Positions 17,066-26,605 are shown, counted from the first letter of the stretch. The stretch is DNA of 56,873 nucleotides from Pontiellaceae bacterium (GCA_016937035.1 JAFGWS010000096.1:1-56873), one strand, 5' to 3'. The notes: generated from the sequence alone by a model not told the origin. Numbers and translations are program-made.

Positions 17066-17884
17066 CTATCCAAACCGACCGGTGATGTAGTTTTCCGTCT
17101 GGATGTTGTCCGGGTTGGTAAACAGCCGCTTCGTGTTGCCGAACTCGACCAGAACCCCCTCGTACAAGAAAGCGGTGAGATCCGAAACGCGCGCGGCCTG
17201 CTGCATGTTGTGGGTGACGATGATGATCGTATAGTTTTCCCGCAGTGCGCCGATGAGATCCTCGATCTTGGCCGTCGCCTTGGGGTCCAAGGCGGACGTG
17301 GGCTCGTCCATCAAAAGGATTTCCGGCTTGATCGCCAGGGCGCGGGCAATGCAGAGCCGCTGTTGCTGGCCGCCGGACATGCCGAGCGCGTTGGTGTTGA
17401 GCCGGTCCTTGACCTCGTCCCAGATGGCGGCCTGGCGAAGGCTGGTCTCCACGACTTCGTTGAGCTGCGCGCGGTTCTTGATCCCCTGCAGCCGCGGGCC
17501 GTAGGCCACGTTGTCGAAGATCGATTTGGGGAAGACGTTGGGCTTCTGGAACACCATGCCGACCCGCGCCCGCAGCGTGACCACGTCGATGTTGCGGTCA
17601 TAGATGTTGCAGCCGTCGAAAATCATTTGTCCCGATGCATGCGTGGAGGGAATGAGGTCGTTCATGCGGTTGATCGACCGCAGCAGTGTGCTTTTACCGC
17701 ATCCACTCGGACCGATCATGGCGGTTACCATCCGTTTCGGGATTTGGAGGCTGACCTTCCGGACCGCTTCGAAGTCGCCGTAGAACAAGGAAAAATCCTT
17801 GGCCTCGATATGGGTTTCCATCGTGGCGTTCTCCTCGTGGTCGGCGAACTGGTCAAATTTTCTCAGGGTGATTTCTTTATTCAT
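17066..17884 (-). CDS. pstB: Phosphate ABC transporter ATP-binding protein PstB
   Basis: This is the phosphate importer's ATPase. It has Walker [10 protein letters not shown], a Q-loop [11 protein letters not shown], the signature [11 protein letters not shown], Walker [14 protein letters not shown] and the switch His in [15 protein letters not shown]. The C-terminus ([18 protein letters not shown]) is typical of PstB. From the first ATG (GGAAG just upstream) it has 272 residues. A second ATG at 17821, with GAGGAG 9 nt upstream, would give 251, closer to the usual length, so the true start is uncertain. It follows pstA by 16 bp. Confidence 0.96.
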   Translation of the reverse strand: MNKEITLRKFDQFADHEENATMETHIEAKDFSLFYGDFEAVRKVSLQIPKRMVTAMIGPSGCGKSTLLRSINRMNDLIPSTHASGQMIFDGCNIYDRNIDVVTLRARVGMVFQKPNVFPKSIFDNVAYGPRLQGIKNRAQLNEVVETSLRQAAIWDEVKDRLNTNALGMSGGQQQRLCIARALAIKPEILLMDEPTSALDPKATAKIEDLIGALRENYTIIIVTHNMQQAARVSDLTAFLYEGVLVEFGNTKRLFTNPDNIQTENYITGRFG

Positions 17885-17900
17885 AATCTTCCTCGTCCGG

Positions 17901-19247
17901 CTATCCCCGGAGCTTTTTCGAGATTCTCGCCCGCATCAGGATCGCGAACAGATTCAGGAGCAACACCAAGGCTACCAGCGTCAGCACCATGCCGTATTGC
18001 ACATGGCGGATTTCGTCCGCCGCTTCGTGCTCGGTGCAGAGGTTGTAAATGTTCCACGGCAGGGCGGGCGTGGGTTGGTTGAGCGTTTCCCAAATCTTCA
18101 GCGGGGCGCCGACGCTCACGGCCGCCGTGAAGATGATCGGCGCCGTTTCGCCGGCCGCGCGGCCCATGCTGATGACGATGCCGGTCAGGATGCCCGGAAG
18201 GGCGGCGGGCAGGATGACCGTTAGAACGGTTCGCCAGCGTCCCGCACCAAGGCCGAAGGCGGCCTCCTTGTAGCTGCGCGGAACGGAAAGAATGGCCTCC
18301 TCCGACGAACGGATGATGGTCGGGAGAATGAGCAGCGAAAGAGTGAGCGAACCTGCAAGTACACTTTTCGAATCCGATACATGGATCGTGTTCAGGAAAA
18401 AGGCGAGGCCGAACAGGCCGAAGACGATGCTTGGAACGCCGGCCAGCGTACTGATGCAGATGCGCAGGAAGCTGACGATGCGTCCCTCCTTGGCATATTC
18501 GCAGAGATAGATGGCCGCAATGACGCCCATCGGAATCGCAAAGATCATCGCGCCCAGCGTCAGGTAGATGGTGCCGAGCACTTCCGGCCAGATGCCCCCG
18601 AAGATGTGGGAATCCTTGGAGGTATCCGTGATGAACTGCCAATAGAAGGTGGTTTTGGGCCGCATCATTTCATCGAGGTGTTCTTCGACGTAGGCGAAGA
18701 ACGGTTCCAGTTTGGTTCCCTTGAACTGGTCGACGCGTGGCTTTTCGATCAATACTCCCATGGCATCGGGATTGGAATAGTCCCACTCCTCGGAATACAG
18801 CACTTCGTGCAGTTTGATCTGGGTCCGGTCCCAGCGGGTCTGTCCATATCTCTTGCGGATCAGGACCGGAATGTCTTCTCCAGGTGCCGGTCCCAGTAAT
18901 ATTTCGACGGCCTCCTGAACTTCCTTCAACGCGGATCGGTATTCCCTTCGTTCCGAACTCGGCATTTCACGCATTTCCGTCTCGAAGTCGGCCAGCATGC
19001 GGTAGACGGGTTCGCGGGCTTTCGCGACCTGCTCCCACTCCTGGTTGAACGTATCCGGGTTGCCTCGGTTGAACTGCTCCAGCATGACGCGCCGGTGTTC
19101 GATCGTCCCCTTGAAGACAAAGGCCTTCGATCCGCGCCAAACGATCGGGGCCAGAATCAGGACCAAGGCGGCGGCCATGACGGCAATCGCGATCAGTCCG
19201 AGTCCCGAGAAGGCCTTGTCGAGTAATTTTCTGGTTTCGAGTCGCAT
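17901..19247 (-). CDS. pstA: Phosphate ABC transporter permease PstA with large extracytoplasmic insert
   Basis: The C-terminal half (residues about 220-448) is a normal PstA with five membrane helices and the coupling loop [21 protein letters not shown] (split around the EAA motif). The N-terminus has one membrane helix (about residues 16-37). About 175 hydrophilic residues (40-215) follow before the second helix. That makes 448 residues against about 300 in E. coli PstA. The insert contains a charged, probably helical segment ([20 protein letters not shown]). It lies 3 bp after pstC and 16 bp before pstB in the operon. Confidence 0.93.
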   Translation of the reverse strand: MRLETRKLLDKAFSGLGLIAIAVMAAALVLILAPIVWRGSKAFVFKGTIEHRRVMLEQFNRGNPDTFNQEWEQVAKAREPVYRMLADFETEMREMPSSERREYRSALKEVQEAVEILLGPAPGEDIPVLIRKRYGQTRWDRTQIKLHEVLYSEEWDYSNPDAMGVLIEKPRVDQFKGTKLEPFFAYVEEHLDEMMRPKTTFYWQFITDTSKDSHIFGGIWPEVLGTIYLTLGAMIFAIPMGVIAAIYLCEYAKEGRIVSFLRICISTLAGVPSIVFGLFGLAFFLNTIHVSDSKSVLAGSLTLSLLILPTIIRSSEEAILSVPRSYKEAAFGLGAGRWRTVLTVILPAALPGILTGIVISMGRAAGETAPIIFTAAVSVGAPLKIWETLNQPTPALPWNIYNLCTEHEAADEIRHVQYGMVLTLVALVLLLNLFAILMRARISKKLRG

Positions 19248-19250
19248 GGA

Positions 19251-20402
19251 TTATCTACCCAGTTTTTTGCGCGAACGCTTGATGATGAGTTCGCTGGCGA
19301 GGTTCATCAGGAATGATATGGCGAGCAGGCAGAAGGCCATGGCGAAAAGGACGTGGAAGCGCGCGGAACCGGTCACGTGGTCCGCCTCGCCCATGTCGCC
19401 CGCGATGGTGGCCGTCAGGGTTCGGATCGGTTCGAGGACATTGTACCACGGGTCCGGAATTCGTGCGGCGTTGCCTGACGCCATCCACACCACCATGGTT
19501 TCGCCGATCGCCCGCATGACGCCCAAGATCACGGCGGCAAGAATGCCGCTGACCGACGCCGGAATCACGGCCTTCAGGATGGTTTCCGCGCGGGTCGAGC
19601 CCAAGGCGTAGGAGGCTTCCCTCAGTTCCCGTCCGGCGGACTGGAGGGCGTCCTCCGAGACGCTGACGATCGTGGGAAGCGCCATGATGCCGAGAATGAT
19701 GGAGACGTTGAGAGCGTTGGTTCCGCTGTTGATTTCAATCCCGTTCAATCGCCCGGAAAGGAGCACGAGGAAGAGGATGGAAAAAACGGCGAGCGTCGTG
19801 AACACGAAGACAGATGCAAAGCGAAGCTTCCCTCCCTGGATGCGGTTTCGGAATTTTTCAAGCAGCAGGTCGCCGCCGACGACAACCAGTAAAGCAAGGA
19901 TGGGTCCGAGCACCAGCCATGCGCCCGCCGCAAGGATGGTGCCGCCGCTTCGTTGGAGCAGGGGAGCGAACACTACCAACGCAAAAAAACCAAAGGCGAC
20001 CGATGGAATGGCAGCCAGGATTTCGATCACGGGTTTGACGATCTGCCGAACGTTGAAGGGCAGAAGATCGCTCAGGCATACCGCCGCCGAAATCCCCAAG
20101 GGAACCGCGACCACGATGGCGCCCAGCGTCACGAGCCCGGTTCCAACAAAAATGGACAATACGCCGAATTCCGCCGGATGGCCCGAAGGATACCAGCGCG
20201 TGCTGGTGAAAAATTCCTTGAACCCCTCCAGCTGGAAAAAAGGAAGGGCATCCTTGAGGATGAAATAGAAGATGAAGAAGACGGCGAAGGTGGAAAGCGA
20301 TGTAATCAGCAGCAGGAAACCCTGCCCCAGCCAGTTTCCAATCCGCTGGCGTACGCTGGCGGCGTCGCTCATGACGAGGCTTTTCGATGCGTTTCCGATC
20401 AT
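19251..20402 (-). CDS. pstC: Phosphate ABC transporter permease PstC
   Basis: This inner-membrane permease subunit has about six hydrophobic helices and the PstC coupling region (LREASYALGSTRAETILKAV). I place the start at ATG 20402 (MIGNASKS, 383 residues), preceded by AAGGAA; an open frame extends 14 codons further. It pairs with PstA to form the channel. It starts the pstCAB-phoU transcript, behind a candidate PhoB box (20445-20461) and after the terminator that ends pstS. Confidence 0.94.
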   Translation of the reverse strand: MIGNASKSLVMSDAASVRQRIGNWLGQGFLLLITSLSTFAVFFIFYFILKDALPFFQLEGFKEFFTSTRWYPSGHPAEFGVLSIFVGTGLVTLGAIVVAVPLGISAAVCLSDLLPFNVRQIVKPVIEILAAIPSVAFGFFALVVFAPLLQRSGGTILAAGAWLVLGPILALLVVVGGDLLLEKFRNRIQGGKLRFASVFVFTTLAVFSILFLVLLSGRLNGIEINSGTNALNVSIILGIMALPTIVSVSEDALQSAGRELREASYALGSTRAETILKAVIPASVSGILAAVILGVMRAIGETMVVWMASGNAARIPDPWYNVLEPIRTLTATIAGDMGEADHVTGSARFHVLFAMAFCLLAISFLMNLASELIIKRSRKKLGR

Positions 20403-20444
20403 TGGCACAGGATTCCTTTCATTGAGGTGAGAATGGGGCCGCAT

Positions 20445-20461
20445 TGTTAGCGCAGCATTAG
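20445..20461 (-). promoter_or_regulatory. Candidate PhoB box upstream of pstC
   Basis: On the minus strand, CTAATG-ctgcg-CTAACA forms two direct repeats with an 11-bp period. This is the geometry of known Pho boxes, and the unit is close to the TTAACA unit of Bacillus. Confidence 0.55.
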
Positions 20462-20516
20462 CGGAAAATGAATATTGGATGAGGCGATGGATTGCAGGCT
20501 GGTTTTCCGGTGTTGG

Positions 20517-20546
20517 AAAAGAGGCGCAATCGGGGGATTGCGCCTC
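20517..20546 (-). terminator. Rho-independent terminator between pstS and pstC
   Basis: On the minus strand, GAGGCGCAAT-CCCCCG-ATTGCGCCTC forms a perfect 10-bp stem followed by TTTT. It would end pstS transcripts before pstCAB. Confidence 0.9.
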
Positions 20547-20569
20547 GGGCTTTAATTGGCGTTGCCGAA

Positions 20570-21385
20570 CTAGTAGGCGGTTACGGGAACAAATCCGATA
20601 TCCTCGACCATTTCCTGCCCGTCTTCGGACAGATGGATGGTGACAAACTGGTAGAGCGGGGAGCCCAGCGGCGGATAGCCGTTGGTATACATGAAGAGCG
20701 GACGGGCAATCGGGTATTCACCGCTTTGCACGGTTTCGGCGGAAGGATAGATTCCATTGACCTTGAGGGCCTTGACCGTCTTGTCCACGAAACCGAGTCC
20801 GGCATAGCCGATCGCCGCAGGCGTGGTTTGGATGCGGGAACGTATGGCGCCGTTGGAGCCGACATATTCGCAGTCCTCCCGGATCTTTTCCTTGTTCATG
20901 ACCTTTTCCTCAAAGGTTTCATAGGTTCCGCTGCTGGTGTCGCGCGAGATGGTGACGATTTTCAGGTCGGGACCTCCGACCTCTTTCCAGTTGGAAATTT
21001 CCCCCTTGAAGATTTTCCGGACCTGTTCAACGGTAAGATCCTTCACGGGGTTGGAGGGGTGGACAAGAATCGGAAGGCCGTCGAGGGCGACCACGTGGGC
21101 GACCGGTTGGATTCCTTTGTCCGCGCAAGCTTTGAATTCGGTGTCCTTCATCGACCGGGACATGTCGGCAATGTCGCAGGTGCCGTTGAGCAATCCCTTT
21201 GCGCCGTTGCCGCTTCCGGACTCGGATACGCTGATGTTCACTTCCGGATGGCCTGCCATATAGTATTCGGCAAAGGCCTTGGCGATGGGGCCGACGGTGG
21301 TCGATCCATCGATTACGATCTTGTTTTGTGCCGAGGCAACACCGACCAGAGCGGTCGTGGCTGCGAGTGCGATAATTCTTTTCAT
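20570..21385 (-). CDS. pstS: Phosphate ABC transporter substrate-binding protein PstS
   Basis: The 271-residue periplasmic phosphate-binding protein has a signal peptide (MKRIIALAATTALVGVASA). Its phosphate-binding loops include IDGSTTVGPIAKAFAEYY, SESGSGNGAKGLLNG, DMSRSMKDTE and ISRDTSSGTYETF. It delivers phosphate to PstCA. AAGGAG lies 7 nt before the ATG. A strong terminator follows, consistent with pstS being made in excess over the permease genes. Confidence 0.96.
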   Translation of the reverse strand: MKRIIALAATTALVGVASAQNKIVIDGSTTVGPIAKAFAEYYMAGHPEVNISVSESGSGNGAKGLLNGTCDIADMSRSMKDTEFKACADKGIQPVAHVVALDGLPILVHPSNPVKDLTVEQVRKIFKGEISNWKEVGGPDLKIVTISRDTSSGTYETFEEKVMNKEKIREDCEYVGSNGAIRSRIQTTPAAIGYAGLGFVDKTVKALKVNGIYPSAETVQSGEYPIARPLFMYTNGYPPLGSPLYQFVTIHLSEDGQEMVEDIGFVPVTAY

Positions 21386-21513
21386 GAATTTCTCCTTGTT
21401 GGTTGGATCCCCTGTCTAAGGGGCTCTTAAGACGCGATTAAATTGCTGGACGATGGTTAGTCCATTGTGAAGGCAATGTTTGGATAGGGTTAAATCCAAA
21501 CAGGGGTGGGCAT

Positions 21514-21540
21514 GGGAGATGCCGCACTGCGGCATCTCCC
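21514..21540. other. Perfect 11-bp hairpin downstream of the porin gene
   Basis: GGGAGATGCCG-CACTG-CGGCATCTCCC lies between the porin stop and pstS. It has no T-run. It may stabilise the porin mRNA 3' end or be a REP-like element. Confidence 0.55.
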
Positions 21541-21546
21541 GGAATC

Positions 21547-22650
21547 CTAAAAACTTGCGATCAGATCCAAAAGTACGGTTTGCACGTCTGTGTCGTTGCT
21601 GATTGTCTTTCCGGAAATGCCGGTGACGCCCAGCTGGAGATGACTGGTAATATTATAAGCGGCCTTAACCCGGAATCCTTTTACATCGGTTCCGCCACCG
21701 ACAAAGTCGGAGTCGGCGAAAACAGCGGGTGCCGCATTGGACTCCAGTCGGCGAACATCAAAACTGGTTTCCCATTTGCCCTTCTTGGCGTCGCCAAGCT
21801 TGATCCCGATGCAGGCGCCTTGTTCCTCTTCGTCTTCGAATAGGTTGTTTATGTAGTTCCCATAGACCTTGAGAGGGACGGGTAGGACATCCTTGAAGGA
21901 TGCTTCCATAAACGTTTCCGTTATGTTGAAGTCGAGCCCCATGAAATCCTCCGCGTTGTCATACGAAAAAACGGAACCGCCGACAGTGAGCTTGGTCTGG
22001 TCGGAAAGGGGTTGCGTAACCCCCGCCTGAGCACTGATAAGATTGAGGTCGTGAGTGGCCGATGTATCCTGAACCTTGAAGCCCCCGGCGCTTCCGAACC
22101 AGGTGGTCTTGCCTATCTCGGTTGAATAGGTGTAGGCGATTCCTTCGGGATTGACATCGCCATCCCAGATCAGGTCGCTCACCGCCGTCCATGGGTATTT
22201 CATTTTTCCGAGCGTGACGGATCCATACTTCCCGTCATCGGGAGAGAGCCTCAGGTATGCAAGATCGAAAAAAACGGACTTGCCATCCCAGTTGTCGCCA
22301 ATCGTCTGGTTGCCGGAGTTGGCCGTGCCGCCGGTTCTGATTTGAATACCCGCCACGGTGAAATCGTTGACATCGGCATAGGCCCCGAGGCGGGCCCGGA
22401 TGCGTTGTCTGTTCTTGTTGGTGTCCCCATCCTTGCTGGTATTGTCGTAGCGGTATCGAAGATCCCCTTTAATTGTGATGCTGTCCGTCCATGATGGTGA
22501 GGCCGGTGCATTCTTTTCCAGCTCCGCCAGCCGGGTGCTCACACTGGCCAGTTCGCTTCGAAGCGATGTGATTTCGTCAGTTTGTGCTGCTCCCTGCATG
22601 GTTGCTGATGCCAAGCTTGTTGCAATATAGAATACTGTTTTTTTATTCAT
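21547..22650 (-). CDS. Putative porin, probably phosphate-regulated
   Basis: This 367-residue protein has a signal peptide (MNKKTVFYIATSLASATMQGAAQ) and a short coiled-coil (ITSLRSELASVSTRLAELEKN). A predicted outer-membrane beta-barrel follows (IKGDLRYRYDNTSK, RQRIRARLGAYADV...) and ends in Phe. The layout matches the 'putative porin' family. Its place inside the phosphate island, between pstS and the Na/Pi cotransporter and behind a triple PhoB-box-like repeat, suggests it admits phosphate or phosphate esters, by analogy with PhoE/OprP. That role is inference. AGGAGGATG sits just before the ATG. Confidence 0.82.
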   Translation of the reverse strand: MNKKTVFYIATSLASATMQGAAQTDEITSLRSELASVSTRLAELEKNAPASPSWTDSITIKGDLRYRYDNTSKDGDTNKNRQRIRARLGAYADVNDFTVAGIQIRTGGTANSGNQTIGDNWDGKSVFFDLAYLRLSPDDGKYGSVTLGKMKYPWTAVSDLIWDGDVNPEGIAYTYSTEIGKTTWFGSAGGFKVQDTSATHDLNLISAQAGVTQPLSDQTKLTVGGSVFSYDNAEDFMGLDFNITETFMEASFKDVLPVPLKVYGNYINNLFEDEEEQGACIGIKLGDAKKGKWETSFDVRRLESNAAPAVFADSDFVGGGTDVKGFRVKAAYNITSHLQLGVTGISGKTISNDTDVQTVLLDLIASF

Positions 22651-22719
22651 CCACTCATCCTCCTGTTTGTTGTTTAAATACGAAACTCATCTGTTCGCAT
22701 GAAGACCATCGAGGCGAAA

Positions 22720-22748
22720 GGTTAGGAAATAATTAGGCAAGAGTTAGG
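22720..22748 (-). promoter_or_regulatory. Candidate PhoB box (three repeats) upstream of the porin gene
   Basis: On the minus strand the hexamers CTAACT, CTAATT and CTAACC occur at exact 11-bp intervals, each preceded by C. They are about 70 bp upstream of the porin start. Confidence 0.6.
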
Positions 22749-22792
22749 TGTTTGTTCTGTATCAGTGGAGGATTTGGCTTGTGTGTGTAATG

Positions 22793-22825
22793 AAAAAGGC
22801 CTGCATGGAGTGCATGCAAGCCTTT
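22793..22825 (-). terminator. Rho-independent terminator of the Na/Pi cotransporter gene
   Basis: On the minus strand, AAAGGCTTGCATG and CATGCAGGCCTTT pair with one mismatch around a 5-nt loop, followed by a T-run. Confidence 0.85.
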
Positions 22826-22852
22826 GAACCGTTACATCCGTTCATAGAACGA

Positions 22853-24646
22853 TTATTTTTCGCCGGCCACGACTTCCGCAATATTGAGCGCATGGTCCTT
22901 GATGCGGCGGTAATAGTTCAGCATGTCGGTGAAGGCCAGGCTGAAGAAGGGCGACACCTCCTCCTTCTGGAGCCGTTCCAAGTGCTGGCGGCGGAACTCC
23001 TTCATCAGTTCGCTGATGGCGGCGCCTTCCGAGGCAGCCCAGGCGAGGTCCCCCGTGCTTTCTGCCTTCATGTTCTGATTGATGTGCGCAATATATGTCG
23101 CGGCGCGATCATGGAGCCTAAGCAGCTTTTCACGCGCCGGTTCATCCAGGCTGAGGTTGTTCTGCTCCATCTTGCGCAGCCCCTTGAGGACGTTGACAAC
23201 ATAGTCGCTCAGCGACTCGTATTCGTCGGCAATACGCATCTGCTTATGGGCTTTGCGGGTGATTTCGTGTGGAACCTGGCCGGCTACCATGTTGCTCAGG
23301 TAGAGGAAGATTTCCTTCTGAACATTGTCCAGGATCTCTTCGCGATGGAAGATTTTATTGACGAGCTCGGTATTGCCCATCCCTTCGGTCAAGCATGTTT
23401 TCAGCTGATTCATCATGCCTTCGACACTTTCCGCCATGAAGTTGAGTTGCTTCTGCGACTGCACAATGCCGAGTGACGGTGTGTCAAGCATGCGGATGTC
23501 AAGGAAGGTAAGGTGTGAGACTTCCGAGGCTTCCTCCTTTTCCGGGGCAAGCTTCGTGACCAATTTGGCGAGCAATCCCGCAAAGGGCAGGAAGCAGATG
23601 ACGTTGGCGATGTTGAAGGAGGAGTGGGTGAGGGCAATGCCTACGGTGACAATATGATCAAAGGTCTTTTGTACTGCGATCCCTTGTTCGGTCAGCGGGT
23701 CCGTATTCTGGAAAATATCGGCCAGGATCGGGTCGATCGGAAGGTTGGGGTAAAGGTCGCCGGCGACCTGGTCCAGTGTGATGGTGTTTGGATCATATCC
23801 GGTCTTCCAGCTAATGACATGGGCGAGTACCTTGGTCACGATCGGGAATAGGGCGATAAACCACGCAGTACCTATAACATTGAATAGAACATGGGCGTAT
23901 GCGGCTCGCTTGGCCGTGGTGGTGGTTCCCAGCGATGCCAGCCAGGCCGTGATGGTGGTGCCAATGTTTTCACCCATGACCAGCGCGGCGGCGGTTCGGA
24001 ATTCAATGACTCCGGAGCAGGCCAGCCCAATGGTGATCCCCAATGTGGCCGATGAGGACTGAACGATCATCGTCAGGATCATGCCGACTGCCGCGCACTT
24101 GATGATGCCGAGGTAGGTCGTTGCCTGAAAGGCGTGGAACCAGGCTTCGAATTCCGGGAGGTGACGCAACGGTTTAAAGCCGTCCTTCATCAGTTCCAGA
24201 CCGAAAAAAACCATGCCGATGCCCATGATGGTCATGCCGATGTAGCGCAACCGCTCGTTCTTGGAGAACAGGAAGAAAAAAGCAGCAATCCCCAGCATGG
24301 GAAGGCCATGCTTTCCTATATCAAGCACCAGAATCCAGCCGGTGATGGTGGTGCCGATGTTCGCCCCGAAAATCACGCCGATGGCCTGCATCAAGGTCAT
24401 GATTCCGGAATTGACGAAACCGACCACCATGACGGTGGTGACCGAACTCGATTGGACCATCATGGTAACCAAAAGCCCGACCAGGACTCCCATGATTCGG
24501 TTGTTTGTCACCGTCCCGATCATTTTTCGCAACCGGTCGCCGGACACCGCTTGGAGACCTTCCGACATGTTTTTCATGCCGAGCAGAAATATCCCGAGAC
24601 CTCCAATAACCATGGCGGCAATCTCAATGAATAGACTAAATGTCAT
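22853..24646 (-). CDS. Na+/phosphate cotransporter with C-terminal PhoU-like domain
   Basis: The 597-residue membrane protein has the two inverted NaPi repeats of the NptA/PF02690 family. Their QSSS signatures are visible twice (MVQSSSVTTVMVVGF near residue 65; MIVQSSSATLGITIG near residue 195). From about residue 380 a cytoplasmic, helical PhoU-like domain follows (MAESVEGMMNQLKTCL, IADEYESLSDYVVNVLKGL, YYRRIKDHALNIAEVVAGE). It would import phosphate with sodium at low affinity and complement the Pst system. AAGGGAGAGAGG lies directly upstream of the ATG. PhoB-box-like repeats lie within 45-95 bp upstream. Confidence 0.93.
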   Translation of the reverse strand: MTFSLFIEIAAMVIGGLGIFLLGMKNMSEGLQAVSGDRLRKMIGTVTNNRIMGVLVGLLVTMMVQSSSVTTVMVVGFVNSGIMTLMQAIGVIFGANIGTTITGWILVLDIGKHGLPMLGIAAFFFLFSKNERLRYIGMTIMGIGMVFFGLELMKDGFKPLRHLPEFEAWFHAFQATTYLGIIKCAAVGMILTMIVQSSSATLGITIGLACSGVIEFRTAAALVMGENIGTTITAWLASLGTTTTAKRAAYAHVLFNVIGTAWFIALFPIVTKVLAHVISWKTGYDPNTITLDQVAGDLYPNLPIDPILADIFQNTDPLTEQGIAVQKTFDHIVTVGIALTHSSFNIANVICFLPFAGLLAKLVTKLAPEKEEASEVSHLTFLDIRMLDTPSLGIVQSQKQLNFMAESVEGMMNQLKTCLTEGMGNTELVNKIFHREEILDNVQKEIFLYLSNMVAGQVPHEITRKAHKQMRIADEYESLSDYVVNVLKGLRKMEQNNLSLDEPAREKLLRLHDRAATYIAHINQNMKAESTGDLAWAASEGAAISELMKEFRRQHLERLQKEEVSPFFSLAFTDMLNYYRRIKDHALNIAEVVAGEK

Positions 24647-24688
24647 CCTCTCTCCCTTGGAAGTTTGTTGTGGAAATGCGCCGGGAAA

Positions 24689-24739
24689 CTAACAAAACTC
24701 TATCCATAGTCTAACCATTTAATGTTAGCAGTTTGTTAG
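24689..24739. promoter_or_regulatory. PhoB-box cluster upstream of the Na/Pi cotransporter gene
   Basis: On the minus strand CTAACA-aactg-CTAACA (24723-24739) is a perfect pair of hexamers with an 11-bp period. Immediately beside it on the plus strand, CTAACA, CTATCC and CTAACC start at 24689, 24700 and 24711, again every 11 bp. The two sets face each other. Confidence 0.6.
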
Positions 24740-24820
24740 GACGTTCGTCGGGATCGCTGGAAACGCCTGTTGCCGGCAAGAAAGAACGCCGGCATTTCTC
24801 CGGGAGATGCACGCGGCGGA

Positions 24821-26602
24821 TCAACTCGGCAGAGTGATGGTGAAGGTGCTTCCGTGTCCGGGCTTGCTTTCGACCCGAATGGTGCCGTTGTGCGCCTGGA
24901 CGATGTGCTTGACGATCGAAAGCCCGAGGCCCGTTCCGCCGAGCTTCCGGCTGCGCGCGGTGTCGACCCGATAGAAGCGTTCAAAGAGGCGGTCGAGATG
25001 CCTGTGTTCGATGCCGAAACCTTCGTCTTTGATCGTGATCTCCACCGTGTCCGTCTGCTGCGCCGTCCGGATGCGGATGGTTTTTCCGGGGTCGGAATAT
25101 TTCACGGCGTTGATGATCAGGTTCACCAGGGATTGTTCGACGAGAGGGCCGTTCATTCGGATGTTCAGGTCGACCGGGCAATCCGTTTCGATGCGGATGT
25201 TTTTTTCCGCGGCTTGGAGCTGACAGAGGTGGATGGCCGATTCGATGGTTGCATGCAGGTTGCAGTGCTCCTTCATCACATGGCCTTCCTTCTGCTCAAG
25301 GCGCGAGAGCGTGAGCAGGTCGTCGATGATGGCGTTCAGCCGTCCGGCCTGCTGGCTGATGATTTCGAGAAAACGGCGGGTTTCCTCGTCGTGCTCCCAC
25401 TCTTCCGACAGCAGGGTTTCGACAAAGCCCTTGATCGAGGTGATCGGGGTTTTGAGCTCGTGCGATACGTTGGCGACAAAGTCGGAGCGGACCGTTTCAA
25501 GATGGCGCAGGTGGGTGACATCGCGCAGGACGAAGAGCGCCCCGATGGATTGCTCCGACGCGTTGCGCAAAACGGTTCCGCTGGCCTGGATCTGCTTCTC
25601 CGGCCTGCCGGTGAGCGTCAGATCCCGTGCACCGGTTTTTTGCGATCCCAGCACCCCTTTGATGAACTCCTGGAGGTTGGCATGGCGAACGGCCTGCTGG
25701 ACAAGGAGATGCTTGGTCTCTTCCGATGAAACGCCGAGGATGTCGGCGGCCACGCGGTTCATGTGGATGACACGTTCGCTGAGATCGACCGCCAGTACCC
25801 CTTCGGTCATACTGGAAAGGACGGCCTGTTGTTCGTTCCGCTGTTCGCTGAGGGTGGAGAGGGTTTCGCTGAGCTGGTCGGACATCGAGTTGAGCGCTTC
25901 CGCCAGCTGGTCGAACTCGTAGGTCTGTTGGGCGGGAATCCGGTGGTGGAAATCGCCCTCTGCAAACCGGAGGGCGGCGCTCCCCATGTCGCGGAGTGGA
26001 AAGGTGATGCGCCGAACCACGATGATGCATACGCCCATAGACAACAGGCCGGTGATGAGGGATACGGCGACAACCCGACGGGTCATGGTGTTCAGTTCCC
26101 CTTGGATTGCGACCATGGGCAGGGCGGCGCGGACCGCGCACAGCACCTGGTGGTTTCCATCGAACAGGGGGAGGGCGATGTACATCATTTCCTCGCGCAC
26201 GGTGCGGCTGTAGCGCCGATCCATTCCCGTGGATCCCCCCAGAGCCTGCCGGATTTCCGGACGGTTTCGGTGGTCTTCCATCTCTTCCGGTTTTTCGTGG
26301 GAGTCTCCGGCCACCGCGCCGTCAGGGAGGATGACCGTGAATCGTGTGTCGGCCGACTGGCCGAGTCGCTTGCAGAGGGCATCGATGGCGGCAAGATCCG
26401 ATTGCTTCATCAGGGGAAGCACCTGCTCGGCCAAAAGGGAGGCCCGGGTGGTGATGCCGGTCTTGAGCGTTCCAAAATAGAGGGTTTTCATGGAGTGGAA
26501 CGCATAGAGCGCCACGACCAGAATGGCGATCGCAGTCAGGATCCAGTAGGACGGCAGCAACAGCCAGAATAGATGTTTCTTTTTCACGCCATCGGACTCC
26601 AT
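24821..26602 (-). CDS. phoR: PhoR-type sensor histidine kinase
   Basis: This 593-residue kinase has two membrane helices (about 12-33 and 176-198) enclosing an extracytoplasmic sensor. A HAMP domain (about 199-250), a PAS domain (about 258-365), HisKA with the phosphorylated histidine H381 (VSHELKTP) and a HATPase (NLIINAVKYSD, DEGFGIE, GGTGLGLSIVK) follow. It phosphorylates PhoB when phosphate is scarce. It is encoded 3 bp after phoB. The large periplasmic loop resembles the PhoR/ResE type found outside enterics. Confidence 0.93.
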   Translation of the reverse strand: MESDGVKKKHLFWLLLPSYWILTAIAILVVALYAFHSMKTLYFGTLKTGITTRASLLAEQVLPLMKQSDLAAIDALCKRLGQSADTRFTVILPDGAVAGDSHEKPEEMEDHRNRPEIRQALGGSTGMDRRYSRTVREEMMYIALPLFDGNHQVLCAVRAALPMVAIQGELNTMTRRVVAVSLITGLLSMGVCIIVVRRITFPLRDMGSAALRFAEGDFHHRIPAQQTYEFDQLAEALNSMSDQLSETLSTLSEQRNEQQAVLSSMTEGVLAVDLSERVIHMNRVAADILGVSSEETKHLLVQQAVRHANLQEFIKGVLGSQKTGARDLTLTGRPEKQIQASGTVLRNASEQSIGALFVLRDVTHLRHLETVRSDFVANVSHELKTPITSIKGFVETLLSEEWEHDEETRRFLEIISQQAGRLNAIIDDLLTLSRLEQKEGHVMKEHCNLHATIESAIHLCQLQAAEKNIRIETDCPVDLNIRMNGPLVEQSLVNLIINAVKYSDPGKTIRIRTAQQTDTVEITIKDEGFGIEHRHLDRLFERFYRVDTARSRKLGGTGLGLSIVKHIVQAHNGTIRVESKPGHGSTFTITLPS

Positions 26603-26605
26603 CGG

